From Veillonellaceae bacterium SB90 (lineage in GTDB: Bacteria > Bacillota > Negativicutes > Selenomonadales > Selenomonadaceae), in the NCBI GenBank assembly GCA_902364065.1, contig CABJCJ010000001.1, forward strand, positions 124,001 through 188,000: a DNA stretch of 64,000 nt, given 5' to 3'. Made by a program: the position numbers and the translations under genes. The notes beneath the pieces are model-generated. The model searched no databases and was not told the DNA's origin. It worked only from the letters and a program-made list of their open reading frames with translations. Below are positions 1 to 8,426 of this stretch, piece after piece. The stretch's first letter is position 1; each line of letters begins with the position of its first letter.

Positions 1-1575
1 GGCGTCACGGGGGTCACGGATCCGGCTGATTCCGTGGAATCGCATGTATTTGACACGGTCAAGGGCGGTGATTATCTCAGCGACCAGGATGCCGTGGAAT
101 ACTTTGCCGAGCGGGCCGGTGCCAATATCTACGAGATGGATTACATGGGGTATCCCTACAACCGTCAGGCAGACGGTTCGTTCCATCAGCGCAAGATGGG
201 CGGCTCATCGCATGCGCGTGCGGCGTATTTCGAGGACCGGGCCGGCCACGCGATGGTGCACACCTTGTTCGAGCAGTGCCTGGCGCACGATATTGATTTC
301 ATCTCGGAATGCCAGATGCTGGAGATCTCGATGGGCGGCGAAGACAGGAAACAGCTCAATGGCGTCATTGCCATGGATATGCGGACCGGCAACATCATGG
401 GCATTCCCGCCAAGACCGTTTTGATCGCGACTGGTGGCTATGGCCGTGCCTATTGGATCCGCACGTCCAATCCATACAGTTCCACGGGCGATGGCATCGT
501 GGCCGGCATGAAAGTGGGCATTCCCTTCAAGGATCCTGAGATGGTGCAGTTCCACCCGACCGGCCTGGCCGCCAATGGCGTGCTGCTGTCGGAGTCCAGC
601 CGCGCCGAGGGCGCGCTGCTCATCAACAAGGATGGAGAACGCTTCATGAAGAAGTATGCGCCGGAGCGCATGGAACTTGCCACGCGCGATATCGTCGCCC
701 GCGGCATCGCGACAGAGATCGAGGAGGGACGCGGCATCGGCGAGGGCATTCATGCCGGCGTTTATCTCGATTTCACGAAAATCCCGCCTGAACGCATCCG
801 TGAACGCCTCGGCCAGGTCTATGATCTCGCGCGCCGCTTTGCCGGTGTCGACATCACGAAGGAACCGGTGCTCATCAGTCCGACCTGCCATTATTCGATG
901 GGCGGCCTTGAGATGGCGGATTTCCATACGGGAGAGTCACGCGTGCCGGGCATCTATGTGGCTGGTGAATGCAGCTGCGTTTCCATCCATGGCGCCAACC
1001 GCCTCGGTGCCAACTCGCTCTCGGAGGTGCTGGTCTTTGGTCATACGGCTGGCGATGGCGCAGCGGCTTATGCGAGGGAGCATGCGTACGCGGGTTCTCA
1101 GCAGGATCTGCAGGCAGGTTGCCAGAAATGGCTCAATCACTTCGACGAAGTCACGCACCGCGCTCATCTCGGCAATTACACCGTGCCGGAGCTGCGCGAT
1201 GCCATGGTCAATACCATGTGGTTCAAGGTCGGCGTGTTCCGGGATGAGCAGCATCTGCAGGAAGCGGCCCGGGAGCTGGAAGCGCTGGAGCAGGCATATC
1301 AGTCCGTGTATGTGGGGGACACGTCGCATGTCTACAATACGGCGTTTGAACAGTATGTGGAACTCGGCAATCTGCTTCAGGTCTCTCATGCCATCGTGCA
1401 GGGTGCCATCGCCCGCAAGGAAAGCCGCGGCGGTCATTCGCGCCGTGACTATCCGCAGCGCAACGACAAGGATTTCCTCAAGCATACCCTGATCTTCAAG
1501 GACGAAAATGGCTGGCGCACGGAATACAAGGACGTAGTCATCACGAAGTATCCGCCGAAAGAAAGGAAGTACTGA
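1..1575 (+). CDS. frdA: fumarate reductase/succinate dehydrogenase flavoprotein subunit (5' truncated by window)
   Basis: Flavoprotein catalytic subunit that interconverts fumarate and succinate with covalently bound FAD. The reading frame is open from base 1, so the real start and the N-terminal dinucleotide-binding segment lie upstream; 524 residues are visible. Family marks include the HPTGL motif at about residue 185 of the visible part, SRAEGALL just after it, the conserved CHYSMGG stretch near 297, and HGANRLGANSL near 331, which belongs to the FAD/substrate region. The Fe-S subunit starts two bases after the stop and a CCG-domain subunit follows, so this is the first visible gene of an enzyme operon with a non-classical third subunit. 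In an anaerobe the likely direction is fumarate reduction, but succinate dehydrogenase cannot be excluded from sequence. Confidence 0.93.
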   Translation, partial: GVTGVTDPADSVESHVFDTVKGGDYLSDQDAVEYFAERAGANIYEMDYMGYPYNRQADGSFHQRKMGGSSHARAAYFEDRAGHAMVHTLFEQCLAHDIDFISECQMLEISMGGEDRKQLNGVIAMDMRTGNIMGIPAKTVLIATGGYGRAYWIRTSNPYSSTGDGIVAGMKVGIPFKDPEMVQFHPTGLAANGVLLSESSRAEGALLINKDGERFMKKYAPERMELATRDIVARGIATEIEEGRGIGEGIHAGVYLDFTKIPPERIRERLGQVYDLARRFAGVDITKEPVLISPTCHYSMGGLEMADFHTGESRVPGIYVAGECSCVSIHGANRLGANSLSEVLVFGHTAGDGAAAYAREHAYAGSQQDLQAGCQKWLNHFDEVTHRAHLGNYTVPELRDAMVNTMWFKVGVFRDEQHLQEAARELEALEQAYQSVYVGDTSHVYNTAFEQYVELGNLLQVSHAIVQGAIARKESRGGHSRRDYPQRNDKDFLKHTLIFKDENGWRTEYKDVVITKYPPKERKY

Positions 1576-1576
1576 T

Positions 1577-2530
1577 ATGGACGCCAAACTCAGAATCCAT
1601 CGTTTTGTCGAGGGGCGCAAATGGGTCCAGGATTATACGGTCACGGTCCGGACGGGCATGACCATCCTGGAAGCCCTGACGGAAATCAAGGAACATCAGG
1701 ACCCGACGCTTTCCTTTACGTGCTCCTGCCGCTCGAGCATCTGCGGGGCCTGCGCCGTACGCGTCAACGGCAATGCGGAGCTTTCCTGCGAGATCCTTGT
1801 GGAGAAGCTTTTGGAACGCTATGAGACGGATACGCTGACTGTGGAACCTTTGGGGAATTTCCGCGTCATCCGCGACCTCATCGTCGACTGGGATCCCAAG
1901 TACGCCCGTTTGAAGAAGGTCCATCCGACGCTGCAGCCCAAGCCTGAATTCACGGCGGAGACGGGATGCAAACAGTCGCCAGCTGATTTTGACAAATACA
2001 AGAAATATGCCGGCTGCATCCTCTGTGGTTCCTGCGTATCGGAATGCAACAAGAATGCCTTGAACCAGAAGGATTTTCTGGATCCATTCGCCTTTGTCAA
2101 GGCGGAGAAACTCGTGGCGGACAGCCGGGAACGCAGCCCCGAGGAGCATCTGAAAGCCGTCATCGATGCCGGACTCTGGCGCTGCTTCAACTGCCAGGAA
2201 TGCACGGCCAAATGCCCGAAGGGATTGGATCCTGCCGGTGCCATCGAGAAACTCAAGGCGGAAACGTTCCGCCATGGCCTGGCGGATAACGTGGGAGCCA
2301 AACATGCCAAGGCGATTTACGATGACATCCAGGAATCGGGCACGCTCGATGAGTCGAAGCTCAATATCAAGTCCGAGGGCTTCTTCCTGGCCTCGCTGCG
2401 CGCTCCCATGGCCCTGCGCCTCATGCATGTCGGCAAGATGAATCCGCTTGAGAAGCATCCGGTCAATCCGGAAATCGATACGGTCCGCAAACTCGTGAAG
2501 ACCGCAGAAGCTGCTTCAAAAGAGGAATGA
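1577..2530 (+). CDS. frdB: fumarate reductase/succinate dehydrogenase iron-sulfur subunit
   Basis: Electron-transfer subunit carrying three Fe-S clusters between the flavoprotein and the third subunit. The N-terminal plant-type ferredoxin domain holds the [2Fe-2S] ligands (CSCRSSICGAC near residue 50, last Cys near 72). The C-terminal half has two cysteine groups, CILCGSCVSEC near 147 and CFNCQECTAKCPKG near 204, for the remaining clusters. At 317 residues it is longer than the roughly 240-residue E. coli FrdB, with about 70 residues beyond the last cysteine group, as is common in the class that pairs with a CCG-domain subunit. The ATG lies two bases after the frdA stop with AAAGGAAG upstream, so translation is probably coupled. 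Confidence 0.93.
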   Translation: MDAKLRIHRFVEGRKWVQDYTVTVRTGMTILEALTEIKEHQDPTLSFTCSCRSSICGACAVRVNGNAELSCEILVEKLLERYETDTLTVEPLGNFRVIRDLIVDWDPKYARLKKVHPTLQPKPEFTAETGCKQSPADFDKYKKYAGCILCGSCVSECNKNALNQKDFLDPFAFVKAEKLVADSRERSPEEHLKAVIDAGLWRCFNCQECTAKCPKGLDPAGAIEKLKAETFRHGLADNVGAKHAKAIYDDIQESGTLDESKLNIKSEGFFLASLRAPMALRLMHVGKMNPLEKHPVNPEIDTVRKLVKTAEAASKEE

Positions 2531-2548
2531 GAAAGAGAGGAATAGACC

Positions 2549-3415
2549 ATGGAATTTGCATTATTTCCCGGCTGTGTCCTGAAGGGAGCGGCAGCGGAAG
2601 CCGAGCAGTCGCTCTATAAGGTTTGTGAGGCTCTCGGTATCGGCTTGACGGAAATCCCGAATTGGACCTGCTGCGGCGCCTCGCATGCCCAGGGCGTCAA
2701 CGATCTGGCGGCGCTGGCCGTCAATGCCCGCAATATCTCGATTGCCGAGCATATGGGCCTCGATATCATGACGGTCTGCAATACCTGCACGCTGCAGCTC
2801 CGGACGGCGAAATACCGCCTGGATCACGATGAGGCCCTGAAGGAAAAAGTCAATGCACTGCTGAGGGAAGCCGGCCATCCATATCCCTATCAGGGAACGA
2901 GCAAGATTACGCATTTCCTTTGGGTGCTCGATGAACATCCGGAGCTCCTGGCAGGCAAGGTCACGGATGCCCTGCATGGCATCCGGGTTGCTTCCTACTA
3001 TGGGTGCCATATCCTGCGCCCGCAGGAAATCATGGATCATGGCGACGGCAAGCATCCCGCTTACTTTGAGCGCCTGGTGCGGCGCCTCGGCGCGGAGCCC
3101 GTCTGGTTTGACGCCAACCGCCTCTGCTGCGGCTTCCATGCCCAGCTGGCGGCGGAGCATGATGTGCTCGTGCGCACGGGCCAGATTGTGCAGAGTGCAG
3201 ATAAGGCCGGTGCCGATGTCATCGTGACGCCATGCCCGCTCTGCCAGATGCAGCTCGATATGTATGAACCAGAGGGACGCGACGCCGTTCATTCGCAGGC
3301 GGAAATCCCCATCCTGCATTTGCAGCAGCTTATCGGTTTTGCCCTGGGCATGAGCCGGGAGGACATGGGCTTTACGCGCCATGTTTCTGCGCAGCGCAAG
3401 TGGAAGGTAGGCTGA
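2549..3415 (+). CDS. CCG-domain third subunit of fumarate reductase (SdhE/MfrE type, HdrB-like)
   Basis: Resembles the B subunit of heterodisulfide reductase and the E subunit of class E succinate dehydrogenases/methylmenaquinol:fumarate reductases. Two CCG-type cysteine-rich repeats are visible: LFPGCVLKG ... WTCCGASH ... CNTCTLQ in the first half, and YYGCHILRP ... LCCGFHAQL ... PCPLCQMQLD in the second. The 288-residue protein has no obvious membrane-spanning helix, so it would attach peripherally rather than act as a haem-bearing SdhC/D anchor. It follows frdB by 18 bases with a GAGAGAGGAA ribosome binding site. In known family members these motifs bind unusual Fe-S clusters and contact quinone or thiol substrates; which substrate is used here cannot be read from sequence. 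Confidence 0.85.
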   Translation: MEFALFPGCVLKGAAAEAEQSLYKVCEALGIGLTEIPNWTCCGASHAQGVNDLAALAVNARNISIAEHMGLDIMTVCNTCTLQLRTAKYRLDHDEALKEKVNALLREAGHPYPYQGTSKITHFLWVLDEHPELLAGKVTDALHGIRVASYYGCHILRPQEIMDHGDGKHPAYFERLVRRLGAEPVWFDANRLCCGFHAQLAAEHDVLVRTGQIVQSADKAGADVIVTPCPLCQMQLDMYEPEGRDAVHSQAEIPILHLQQLIGFALGMSREDMGFTRHVSAQRKWKVG

Positions 3416-3498
3416 CAGCAGCCTGATGCCTTGTCGTGTGATGGATCATCATGGAAAATCTTATCATCGGAATGCCTGCTTTCTTCCAGAAAAACGTG

Positions 3499-3504
3499 TA
3501 TAAT
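3499..3504 (+). promoter_or_regulatory. -10 box upstream of the PHP-domain gene
   Basis: A perfect TATAAT lies 35 bases before the start codon of the next gene, in a non-coding gap after the fumarate reductase operon. No convincing -35 is seen at 16-18 bases upstream (CTGCTT at 3476-3481), so the assignment is tentative. Confidence 0.35.
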
Positions 3505-3538
3505 GAAGACAGGTTTTCCCTAGAGAAAGGAATCTTCC

Positions 3539-4453
3539 ATGAAACAAAGCGAAAAACGAATCGATCTTCACGTCCATTCGCTCGTGTCGGATGGCAGCTA
3601 TACACCGGCCGGTCTTGCGAAGCTGGCCAGGGAGCGCGGCCTGTCCGGCTTTGCGCTGACGGACCATGACAATATTGCAGGCGACGCAGAAGCGGCTGCC
3701 GCTGCGCAGCAGGAGGGGATTGACTTCATCCCGGGCATGGAGCTCACGGTGGAATTCGAGAACCGCAAACTGCACATCGTCTGCCTTGGCTTTGATGCCG
3801 CGCAGCCGGATTTCCAGTCCCTTTACCGCCGGATGCGGGCGACGAAAGAGGCAAAGATTGCAGAAATCATTCAATACATTGCGCAGAAGGGCATCGACAT
3901 CTCACTGGAGAAGGTTCAGCCGTTTGCCTACGGGCGGACGATTGACCGCTATGCCATTATGCGTTATCTCGTTTCGCTGCATCTTTACGATCATGCACAG
4001 CCGCTCTGGGACAATTATCTGGATCCGGCCGTGCGCCTGCTGGACCTTGAAGTCAATATCACGGCAGAGGAGGCCCTGCCCGTCATCCACAAGGCGGGCG
4101 GTGTGACCTCGCTGGCACATTTCCATAAGAACATCGGGTTCAAGGGACTTTCGCGCCTCGAGCAGGAAGCCGCCATCCTGCGCCTCCATCAGCTCGGACT
4201 CGACGGCATGGAGCGCTGGTATCCGAATTATACAGCAGAGGATGCCGCCTTTGCCGGCTATATGATTGAAAAGTACGAACTGCTGCCGACGGGCGGCACG
4301 GATTTCCATGGTTCGAACCGTCCGGAAATCGAGCTTGGCACGGGCCTCCATGACAACATCGCCATTCCGTATGCCTATCTTGAGGGCGTTCGCGCAGCCT
4401 GCAAGAAAAAATTTGAGCTGGAGAAGGAAAAACAGGCTGGTAGGGCGAATTAA
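3539..4453 (+). CDS. PHP-domain phosphoesterase (RNase AM/nucleoside bisphosphate phosphatase-like)
   Basis: Metal-dependent phosphoesterase of the PHP family, 304 residues, the length of the YciV/RNase AM group that acts on 3',5'-nucleoside bisphosphates or RNA 5' ends. Metal-binding motifs are the HVH pair at residues 11 and 13, SDGS at 17-20, TDHDN at 41-45, and a C-terminal GGTDFHGS near residue 252. An AGAAAGGAA ribosome binding site precedes the ATG. It stands alone, with its own -10 box upstream and a strong stem-loop downstream. The exact substrate cannot be assigned; a small-molecule phosphatase role is equally possible. Confidence 0.85.
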   Translation: MKQSEKRIDLHVHSLVSDGSYTPAGLAKLARERGLSGFALTDHDNIAGDAEAAAAAQQEGIDFIPGMELTVEFENRKLHIVCLGFDAAQPDFQSLYRRMRATKEAKIAEIIQYIAQKGIDISLEKVQPFAYGRTIDRYAIMRYLVSLHLYDHAQPLWDNYLDPAVRLLDLEVNITAEEALPVIHKAGGVTSLAHFHKNIGFKGLSRLEQEAAILRLHQLGLDGMERWYPNYTAEDAAFAGYMIEKYELLPTGGTDFHGSNRPEIELGTGLHDNIAIPYAYLEGVRAACKKKFELEKEKQAGRAN

Positions 4454-4480
4454 CTAAGTGTGAAATTCTTTAGGATGTTC

Positions 4481-4518
4481 ATGTTTCGCAGAGCGCGTTT
4501 CCGTTCTCTGCGGGACAT
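4481..4518 (+). other. strong 13-bp stem-loop before rubredoxin
   Basis: Bases 4481-4493 pair with 4506-4518 as RNA (11 Watson-Crick pairs plus two G-U), with a 12-base loop. A second complementary pair, GTGAAAT at 4460-4466 and ATTTCAC at 4517-4523, competes for part of the same arm. No T-run follows, so this is not a standard terminator. It lies between the PHP gene and the rubredoxin gene and could be a 3'-end stem, a leader element or a small RNA. Confidence 0.45.
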
Positions 4519-4585
4519 TTCACGATTCATCACAGATGATGAGAATTTCCATTTGTGGATATCTTAATGATAAGGAGGCTGAACT

Positions 4586-4747
4586 ATGAAAGTTTGGGTT
4601 TGCACGGTTTGTGGCTGGATTTATGATGAGGCCAAAGGTGATCCGGATTACGATCTCGCACCGGGTGTACCGTTCGCTGATCTGCCGGATGATTTCGTCT
4701 GCCCGCTCTGCGGCGTAGGCAAGGATATGTTCGAGGAGCAGTCCTGA
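4586..4747 (+). CDS. rubredoxin
   Basis: Small 53-residue one-iron electron carrier. The four iron ligands are Cys6 and Cys9 (CTVCGWIYD) and Cys39 and Cys42 (CPLCGVGKD), with the usual spacing and the conserved YD.. DPD and [13 protein letters not shown] segments, matching full-length rubredoxins. AAGGAGG at 4572-4578 is spaced correctly for the ATG. It is monocistronic, with a terminator directly after it. In anaerobes rubredoxin delivers electrons to rubrerythrin-type peroxidases; a rubrerythrin gene lies about 6.5 kb downstream. That link is inference, not operon evidence. Confidence 0.96.
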   Translation: MKVWVCTVCGWIYDEAKGDPDYDLAPGVPFADLPDDFVCPLCGVGKDMFEEQS

Positions 4748-4776
4748 CGATTTGCCATCTCCTTTTGGAGGTGGCG

Positions 4777-4801
4777 GGGAGTCAGGATGGCTCCCTTTTT
4801 T
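4777..4801 (+). terminator. rho-independent terminator after rubredoxin
   Basis: GGGAG at 4777-4781 pairs with CTCCC at 4791-4795 and is followed by a run of six T. It ends the rubredoxin transcript. Confidence 0.7.
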
Positions 4802-4879
4802 GTCTGCTTGTCCTTTTGCGTATGGATAGGCATTCCAATAAGTATGGCTAATGATTCGATAAAATGTACACAAAATCCA

Positions 4880-4908
4880 TTGATTTTTGACAACCATTTT
4901 GCTATAAT
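4880..4908 (+). promoter_or_regulatory. sigma-A promoter of mdh
   Basis: TTGATT at 4880-4885, a 17-base spacer and a perfect TATAAT at 4903-4908. A TTGACA at 4887-4892 is also present but only 10 bases from the -10, so it is not used with it. About 110 bases of 5' untranslated region follow before the malate dehydrogenase start. Confidence 0.7.
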
Positions 4909-5018
4909 TTACACGTAATGAATCATAAATCTGATGCATAACGTGTGGGCATTCCGAAAGTGGTTTCCTGCCCTTGTGCGCAGAAGAACGCTTTCAAGTC
5001 ATAAGGAGGCAATTTATT

Positions 5019-5987
5019 ATGAAGGTAACAGTTGTTGGCGCAGGTAATGTTGGTGCAACGGTCGCAAACGTGCTTGCCACGAAGAAGTTCTGCAGTGAGG
5101 TCGTTCTCGTTGATATCAAAGAGGGTGTTCCTCAGGGCAAGGCCATGGATATCATGCAGACGGCTCATATGCTGAACTTTGATACGACGGTAACGGGTGT
5201 TACGGCTCTGCCGAACGATCCGGAAGGCTATGCTCCGACGGCTGGTTCTGACGTCATCGTTGTAACCTCCGGCATGCCGCGTAAACCGGGCATGAGCCGT
5301 GAAGACCTCATCGGTGTCAACGCCAAGATTGTCAAGAGCGTTGTTGACCAGGCCCTCAAATATTCTCCGAACGCTTACTTTATCATCATCTCCAACCCGA
5401 TGGATGCTATGACGTTCCTGACGCTGAAAGACACGAAGCTTCCGCGCAACCGCATCCTCGGCCAGGGCGGTATGCTCGACAGCAGCCGTTTCCGTTATTT
5501 CCTTGCACAGGCTCTGACGAAAGCCGGCTATCCGGCTACGCCGGCTGATGTTGATGGCATGGTCATCGGCGGCCACAGCGACAAGACGATGGTTCCGCTC
5601 GTCAGCTATGCAACGCTGCGCGGCATCCCTGTAACGCAGCTCCTCAGCAAGGAAGCTCTCGACGATGTCGTTGCCAACACGAAGGTCGGCGGCGCTACGC
5701 TGACGAAGCTCCTCGGCACGTCCGCCTGGATTGCACCGGGTGCTGCTGCTGCTACGATGGTTGAGGCCATTGCTCTCGATGCCAAGAAGCTCATCCCGTG
5801 CTGCGTATACCTCGATGGCGAGTATGGCGAGAAGGATCTCTGCATCGGCGTACCGTGCATCCTCGGCAAGAATGGCCTCGAGAAGATCGTCGAGATCAAG
5901 CTCGATGGCGACGAGAAGGCCAAGTTCGAGGAAAGCGTCCAGGCTGCTCGCAACACGAACGCAAAACTCGGCGATGCACTCAAATAA
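5019..5987 (+). CDS. mdh: malate dehydrogenase
   Basis: NAD-dependent malate/oxaloacetate oxidoreductase of the LDH-like group, 322 residues, cytoplasmic. The Rossmann glycine motif VVGAGNVGATVA is at residues 5-16. The substrate loop reads MPRKPGMSREDL near residue 86: an Arg at the discriminating position, as in malate enzymes, rather than the Gln of lactate dehydrogenases. The catalytic His is in GGHSDKT near residue 186. The start was placed at 5019 because AAGGAGG at 5003-5009 fits it; an in-frame ATG at 4974 lacks a binding site. Together with the fumarate reductase operon it supplies the oxaloacetate-malate-fumarate-succinate branch, though fumarase is not in the window. Confidence 0.95.
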   Translation: MKVTVVGAGNVGATVANVLATKKFCSEVVLVDIKEGVPQGKAMDIMQTAHMLNFDTTVTGVTALPNDPEGYAPTAGSDVIVVTSGMPRKPGMSREDLIGVNAKIVKSVVDQALKYSPNAYFIIISNPMDAMTFLTLKDTKLPRNRILGQGGMLDSSRFRYFLAQALTKAGYPATPADVDGMVIGGHSDKTMVPLVSYATLRGIPVTQLLSKEALDDVVANTKVGGATLTKLLGTSAWIAPGAAAATMVEAIALDAKKLIPCCVYLDGEYGEKDLCIGVPCILGKNGLEKIVEIKLDGDEKAKFEESVQAARNTNAKLGDALK

Positions 5988-6020
5988 TTGCCCTTTGGCC
6001 AGTTTGTCACTGGCATGATA

Positions 6021-6049
6021 AAAGCCTCCGCTTCGGCGGGGGCTTTTTT
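6021..6049 (+). terminator. rho-independent terminator after mdh
   Basis: AAAGCC(T)CCGC, a TTCG tetraloop and GCGG(G)GGCTTT, followed by a T-run. A near-identical stem follows the rhodanese-TtcA gene at 57645. Confidence 0.9.
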
Positions 6050-6099
6050 ATACTAGAATTTGTACAGGATTTATGATGGCAGAAGGACAAGGCGGGGGT

Positions 6100-7017
6100 A
6101 TGATGACGAGAAAACGACGAGGATTGCAGCTGGGCATTATTTTGATGCTGCTGAGTCTGCTGGTCCTGTTTTTCGTGCGAGAATCGCGAGATCATGTCGA
6201 TATTTATTTTGATGATACACAGCGCGTAGAATCCTATGCGTTTGACACGCATGAACAACCGTTGAAAATTGCCATGATTTCTGTTCTTGATCAACAGGAT
6301 ACAGAACAGTACCAGAAACGACTGGCCAATGGTATTGGGCGCCAGCTTCATCGGCCGGTTCTGCTGCTGCGGCGTAAAAGCTATATGGAAATTAACCGTC
6401 TGATCAGCAAAGGCGAAGCAGATATTGCCATGATGTCGACCGGAGCATATTGCATGTATGGCCAGCAGGAGGGACTGTCTTTGCTAGCCATGCAGGAACG
6501 CAATGGACTGCCTTATTATTTCAGCTATATCATTGTGCCACAGGACAGTGCCGCATCTTCTTTAGACGAATTGAAGGGAAAGTCATTTGCCTACGTTGAT
6601 CCATTAAGCTATTCTGGCTACCTGTCTGTACAGGAACGTCTGGCTCAGTCTGGCGAAGATCCTGCACAGTTCTTCAAGACAAGTTATTTTACTTATAGCC
6701 ATTCCGACTCCATCGATGCAGTCGCGAATCGTGAAGTAGATGGAGCAGCGGTGGACAGCCTGGCCTGTGACTATTTGCAGCGCTATAATCCACAGATGCT
6801 GCAAAAGATTCGAGTTATAGAAGTCCTGCCAAAGCGTGGAACGAGCCCCGTTGTCGCACGAAAAGATTTTTCAGCAAATGATGAAGTTCAGCAGGCACTA
6901 TTGCATTTGCATGAGGATCCGGATGCAGCCGATGCGATGCATCACCTTCTCATTGACCGGTTTATCCTGCCGGATCCTTCACTCTATCCGCCAATCCAAT
7001 TAAGGGAGGGACGTTGA
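6100..7017 (+). CDS. membrane-anchored PhnD/HptA-like phosphate-compound binding protein (sensor partner)
   Basis: Periplasmic-type binding protein of the PhnD/phosphonate family tethered by an N-terminal membrane helix (about residues 8-24, LQLGIILMLLSLLVLFF) after a basic MTRKRRG start. The body has the two-lobed family look: IAMISVLDQQD, GEADIAMMSTGAY, then LKGKSFAYVDPLSYSGYL. It is immediately followed (ATGA-type junction) by a histidine kinase and a NarL-type regulator, with an organophosphate antiporter behind them. This matches the HptA-HptS-HptR system of Staphylococcus aureus, which senses glucose-6-phosphate, and the Salmonella Pgt system. So it probably senses an extracytoplasmic phosphorylated compound rather than feeding an ABC importer; no permease or ATPase gene is nearby. 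The start is uncertain: ATGs at 6073, 6100 and 6103 are all possible. Confidence 0.75.
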   Translation: MMTRKRRGLQLGIILMLLSLLVLFFVRESRDHVDIYFDDTQRVESYAFDTHEQPLKIAMISVLDQQDTEQYQKRLANGIGRQLHRPVLLLRRKSYMEINRLISKGEADIAMMSTGAYCMYGQQEGLSLLAMQERNGLPYYFSYIIVPQDSAASSLDELKGKSFAYVDPLSYSGYLSVQERLAQSGEDPAQFFKTSYFTYSHSDSIDAVANREVDGAAVDSLACDYLQRYNPQMLQKIRVIEVLPKRGTSPVVARKDFSANDEVQQALLHLHEDPDAADAMHHLLIDRFILPDPSLYPPIQLREGR

Positions 7018-8426
7018 TGGGATGGCTGACACATCTGAAGATTGCCAATAAACTCATCGTTATGCTGGTGAGTGTCATTTTCCTGTTCAGTGTCTTGTCG
7101 GGACTGTTATTCTATCAGACGCTTTCCAGTGTGATGGAGGAGGATCTGATTGTTCGTGGCCGTTCGGTTTCTTCCGGGATTGCGGAATTGGCAGCAGATC
7201 CGATTTTATCTGGCAATTTGCTGGCTCTGGAAGAAATCCTTTACATGGAAAAAAAGAATAATTCCTTTATCGAATATATCTTTATCCTGGATAAGGATAA
7301 TCGTGTGATGGCACATACCTTTTCAAATGGGATGCCAAAGGGACTTTTGGGCGTGCATCGCGTTGATGAGGACGAGGTAAAGGCGTTTTCCAGTGATCGT
7401 GGCCGGATCCAGGATATTTGCAGACCAATCGAGGATGGTTCTTTGGGGTATGTGCGTCTCGGCGTAAACGAGAATTTGCTGGATGAGGTCTTGAAAAATA
7501 ATTTCCTAAAATTTGCCGGTATTATCTTTTTGGCTGGCTTGCTCGGTGCACTGTTCGTCTATTTTCTGACACGCATCTTTACGCGTCCATTGGAAGGATT
7601 GATGCGATGGGCAAGGGAAATCACAAAAGGAAATTTTGCAGCGATGCCATTGAGCGTCTATTCGCGCGATGAGTTCGGGCAGCTGACCATAGCGATGAAT
7701 GTCATGGCCACCCATTTACGGCGGGCAGAGGAAGATCGCCGCAGATTGCTGGCTCATCTGCTGACGGTTCAGGAGGAAGAACGTCAGCGCATATCCATGG
7801 AACTGCATGATGAAAGCGGTCAGGCTTTGACGGCCCTGATGCTTTCCCTTCGTACACTGGCCAAGCAGGCTGAAGATGAAGAGAGCCGACATTATATCCT
7901 GGCTGTACGGGAAGAAACGGCCCATACGTTTCAACGTTTGCGGAATCTGGCTGTGGAATTGCGTCCGCCGGCACTTGACGAACAGGGAGTAGAGGCTGCC
8001 ATTTTCAATCTTGTTGAATCATACCGCAGGCAACATGAAGTTGTTATTGCATTTCATTGTCAGATGCAGGAATTGCCGGATAAAACGTTGAGTCTGGCAC
8101 TTTACCGGATTATCCAGGAATGCCTGACAAATATTTTCAAGCATGCACAGGCCAGGCATGCAGAACTTGACCTGAAAAGTGCATCAGGAGAACTGCAGCT
8201 TTTCGTAAGAGATGATGGTATTGGCTTTACGAAAGAACGCTTGCGTCAGGCAAGGCGCGAGAATCATTTGGGATTATATGGCATACAGGAGCGTGTGCGT
8301 CTGCTGGGAGGGACGATTCATTTCACTTCGGAAGAATCGGAGTGGACGACGGTAATCGCGATTACCTTCTGGATGCATGGCAAAGAAAAAGGGGATGAAG
8401 TTGTTGAAAATCATGCTGGTAGATGA
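7017..8426 (+). CDS. sensor histidine kinase, HisKA_3/NarX-UhpB type (HptS-like)
   Basis: Two-component sensor kinase of 469 residues. It has a membrane helix near residues 12-34, an extracytoplasmic segment of about 130 residues, a second helix near 165-188, a HAMP linker, and a HisKA_3 dimerisation domain with the phosphoacceptor His in RISMELHDESGQ near residue 262. The C-terminal ATPase domain shows the N-box (ECLTNIFKHAQ), RDDGIGF and GLYGIQER. The ATG overlaps the TGA of the upstream binding-protein gene, with GGGAGGG at 7004-7010, and the end overlaps the response-regulator gene, indicating coupled translation of all three. It likely signals through the binding protein to activate the transporter gene downstream. 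Confidence 0.9.
   Translation: MGWLTHLKIANKLIVMLVSVIFLFSVLSGLLFYQTLSSVMEEDLIVRGRSVSSGIAELAADPILSGNLLALEEILYMEKKNNSFIEYIFILDKDNRVMAHTFSNGMPKGLLGVHRVDEDEVKAFSSDRGRIQDICRPIEDGSLGYVRLGVNENLLDEVLKNNFLKFAGIIFLAGLLGALFVYFLTRIFTRPLEGLMRWAREITKGNFAAMPLSVYSRDEFGQLTIAMNVMATHLRRAEEDRRRLLAHLLTVQEEERQRISMELHDESGQALTALMLSLRTLAKQAEDEESRHYILAVREETAHTFQRLRNLAVELRPPALDEQGVEAAIFNLVESYRRQHEVVIAFHCQMQELPDKTLSLALYRIIQECLTNIFKHAQARHAELDLKSASGELQLFVRDDGIGFTKERLRQARRENHLGLYGIQERVRLLGGTIHFTSEESEWTTVIAITFWMHGKEKGDEVVENHAGR

Noticed and set aside
3409..3424. AGGCTG/CAGCCT hairpin after the fumarate reductase operon as a terminator
   Set aside because: Only six base pairs and no T-run follow; too weak to call.
4887..4892. 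TTGACA as the mdh -35 box
   Set aside because: Only 10 bases from the TATAAT; TTGATT at 4880-4885 has the correct 17-base spacing.
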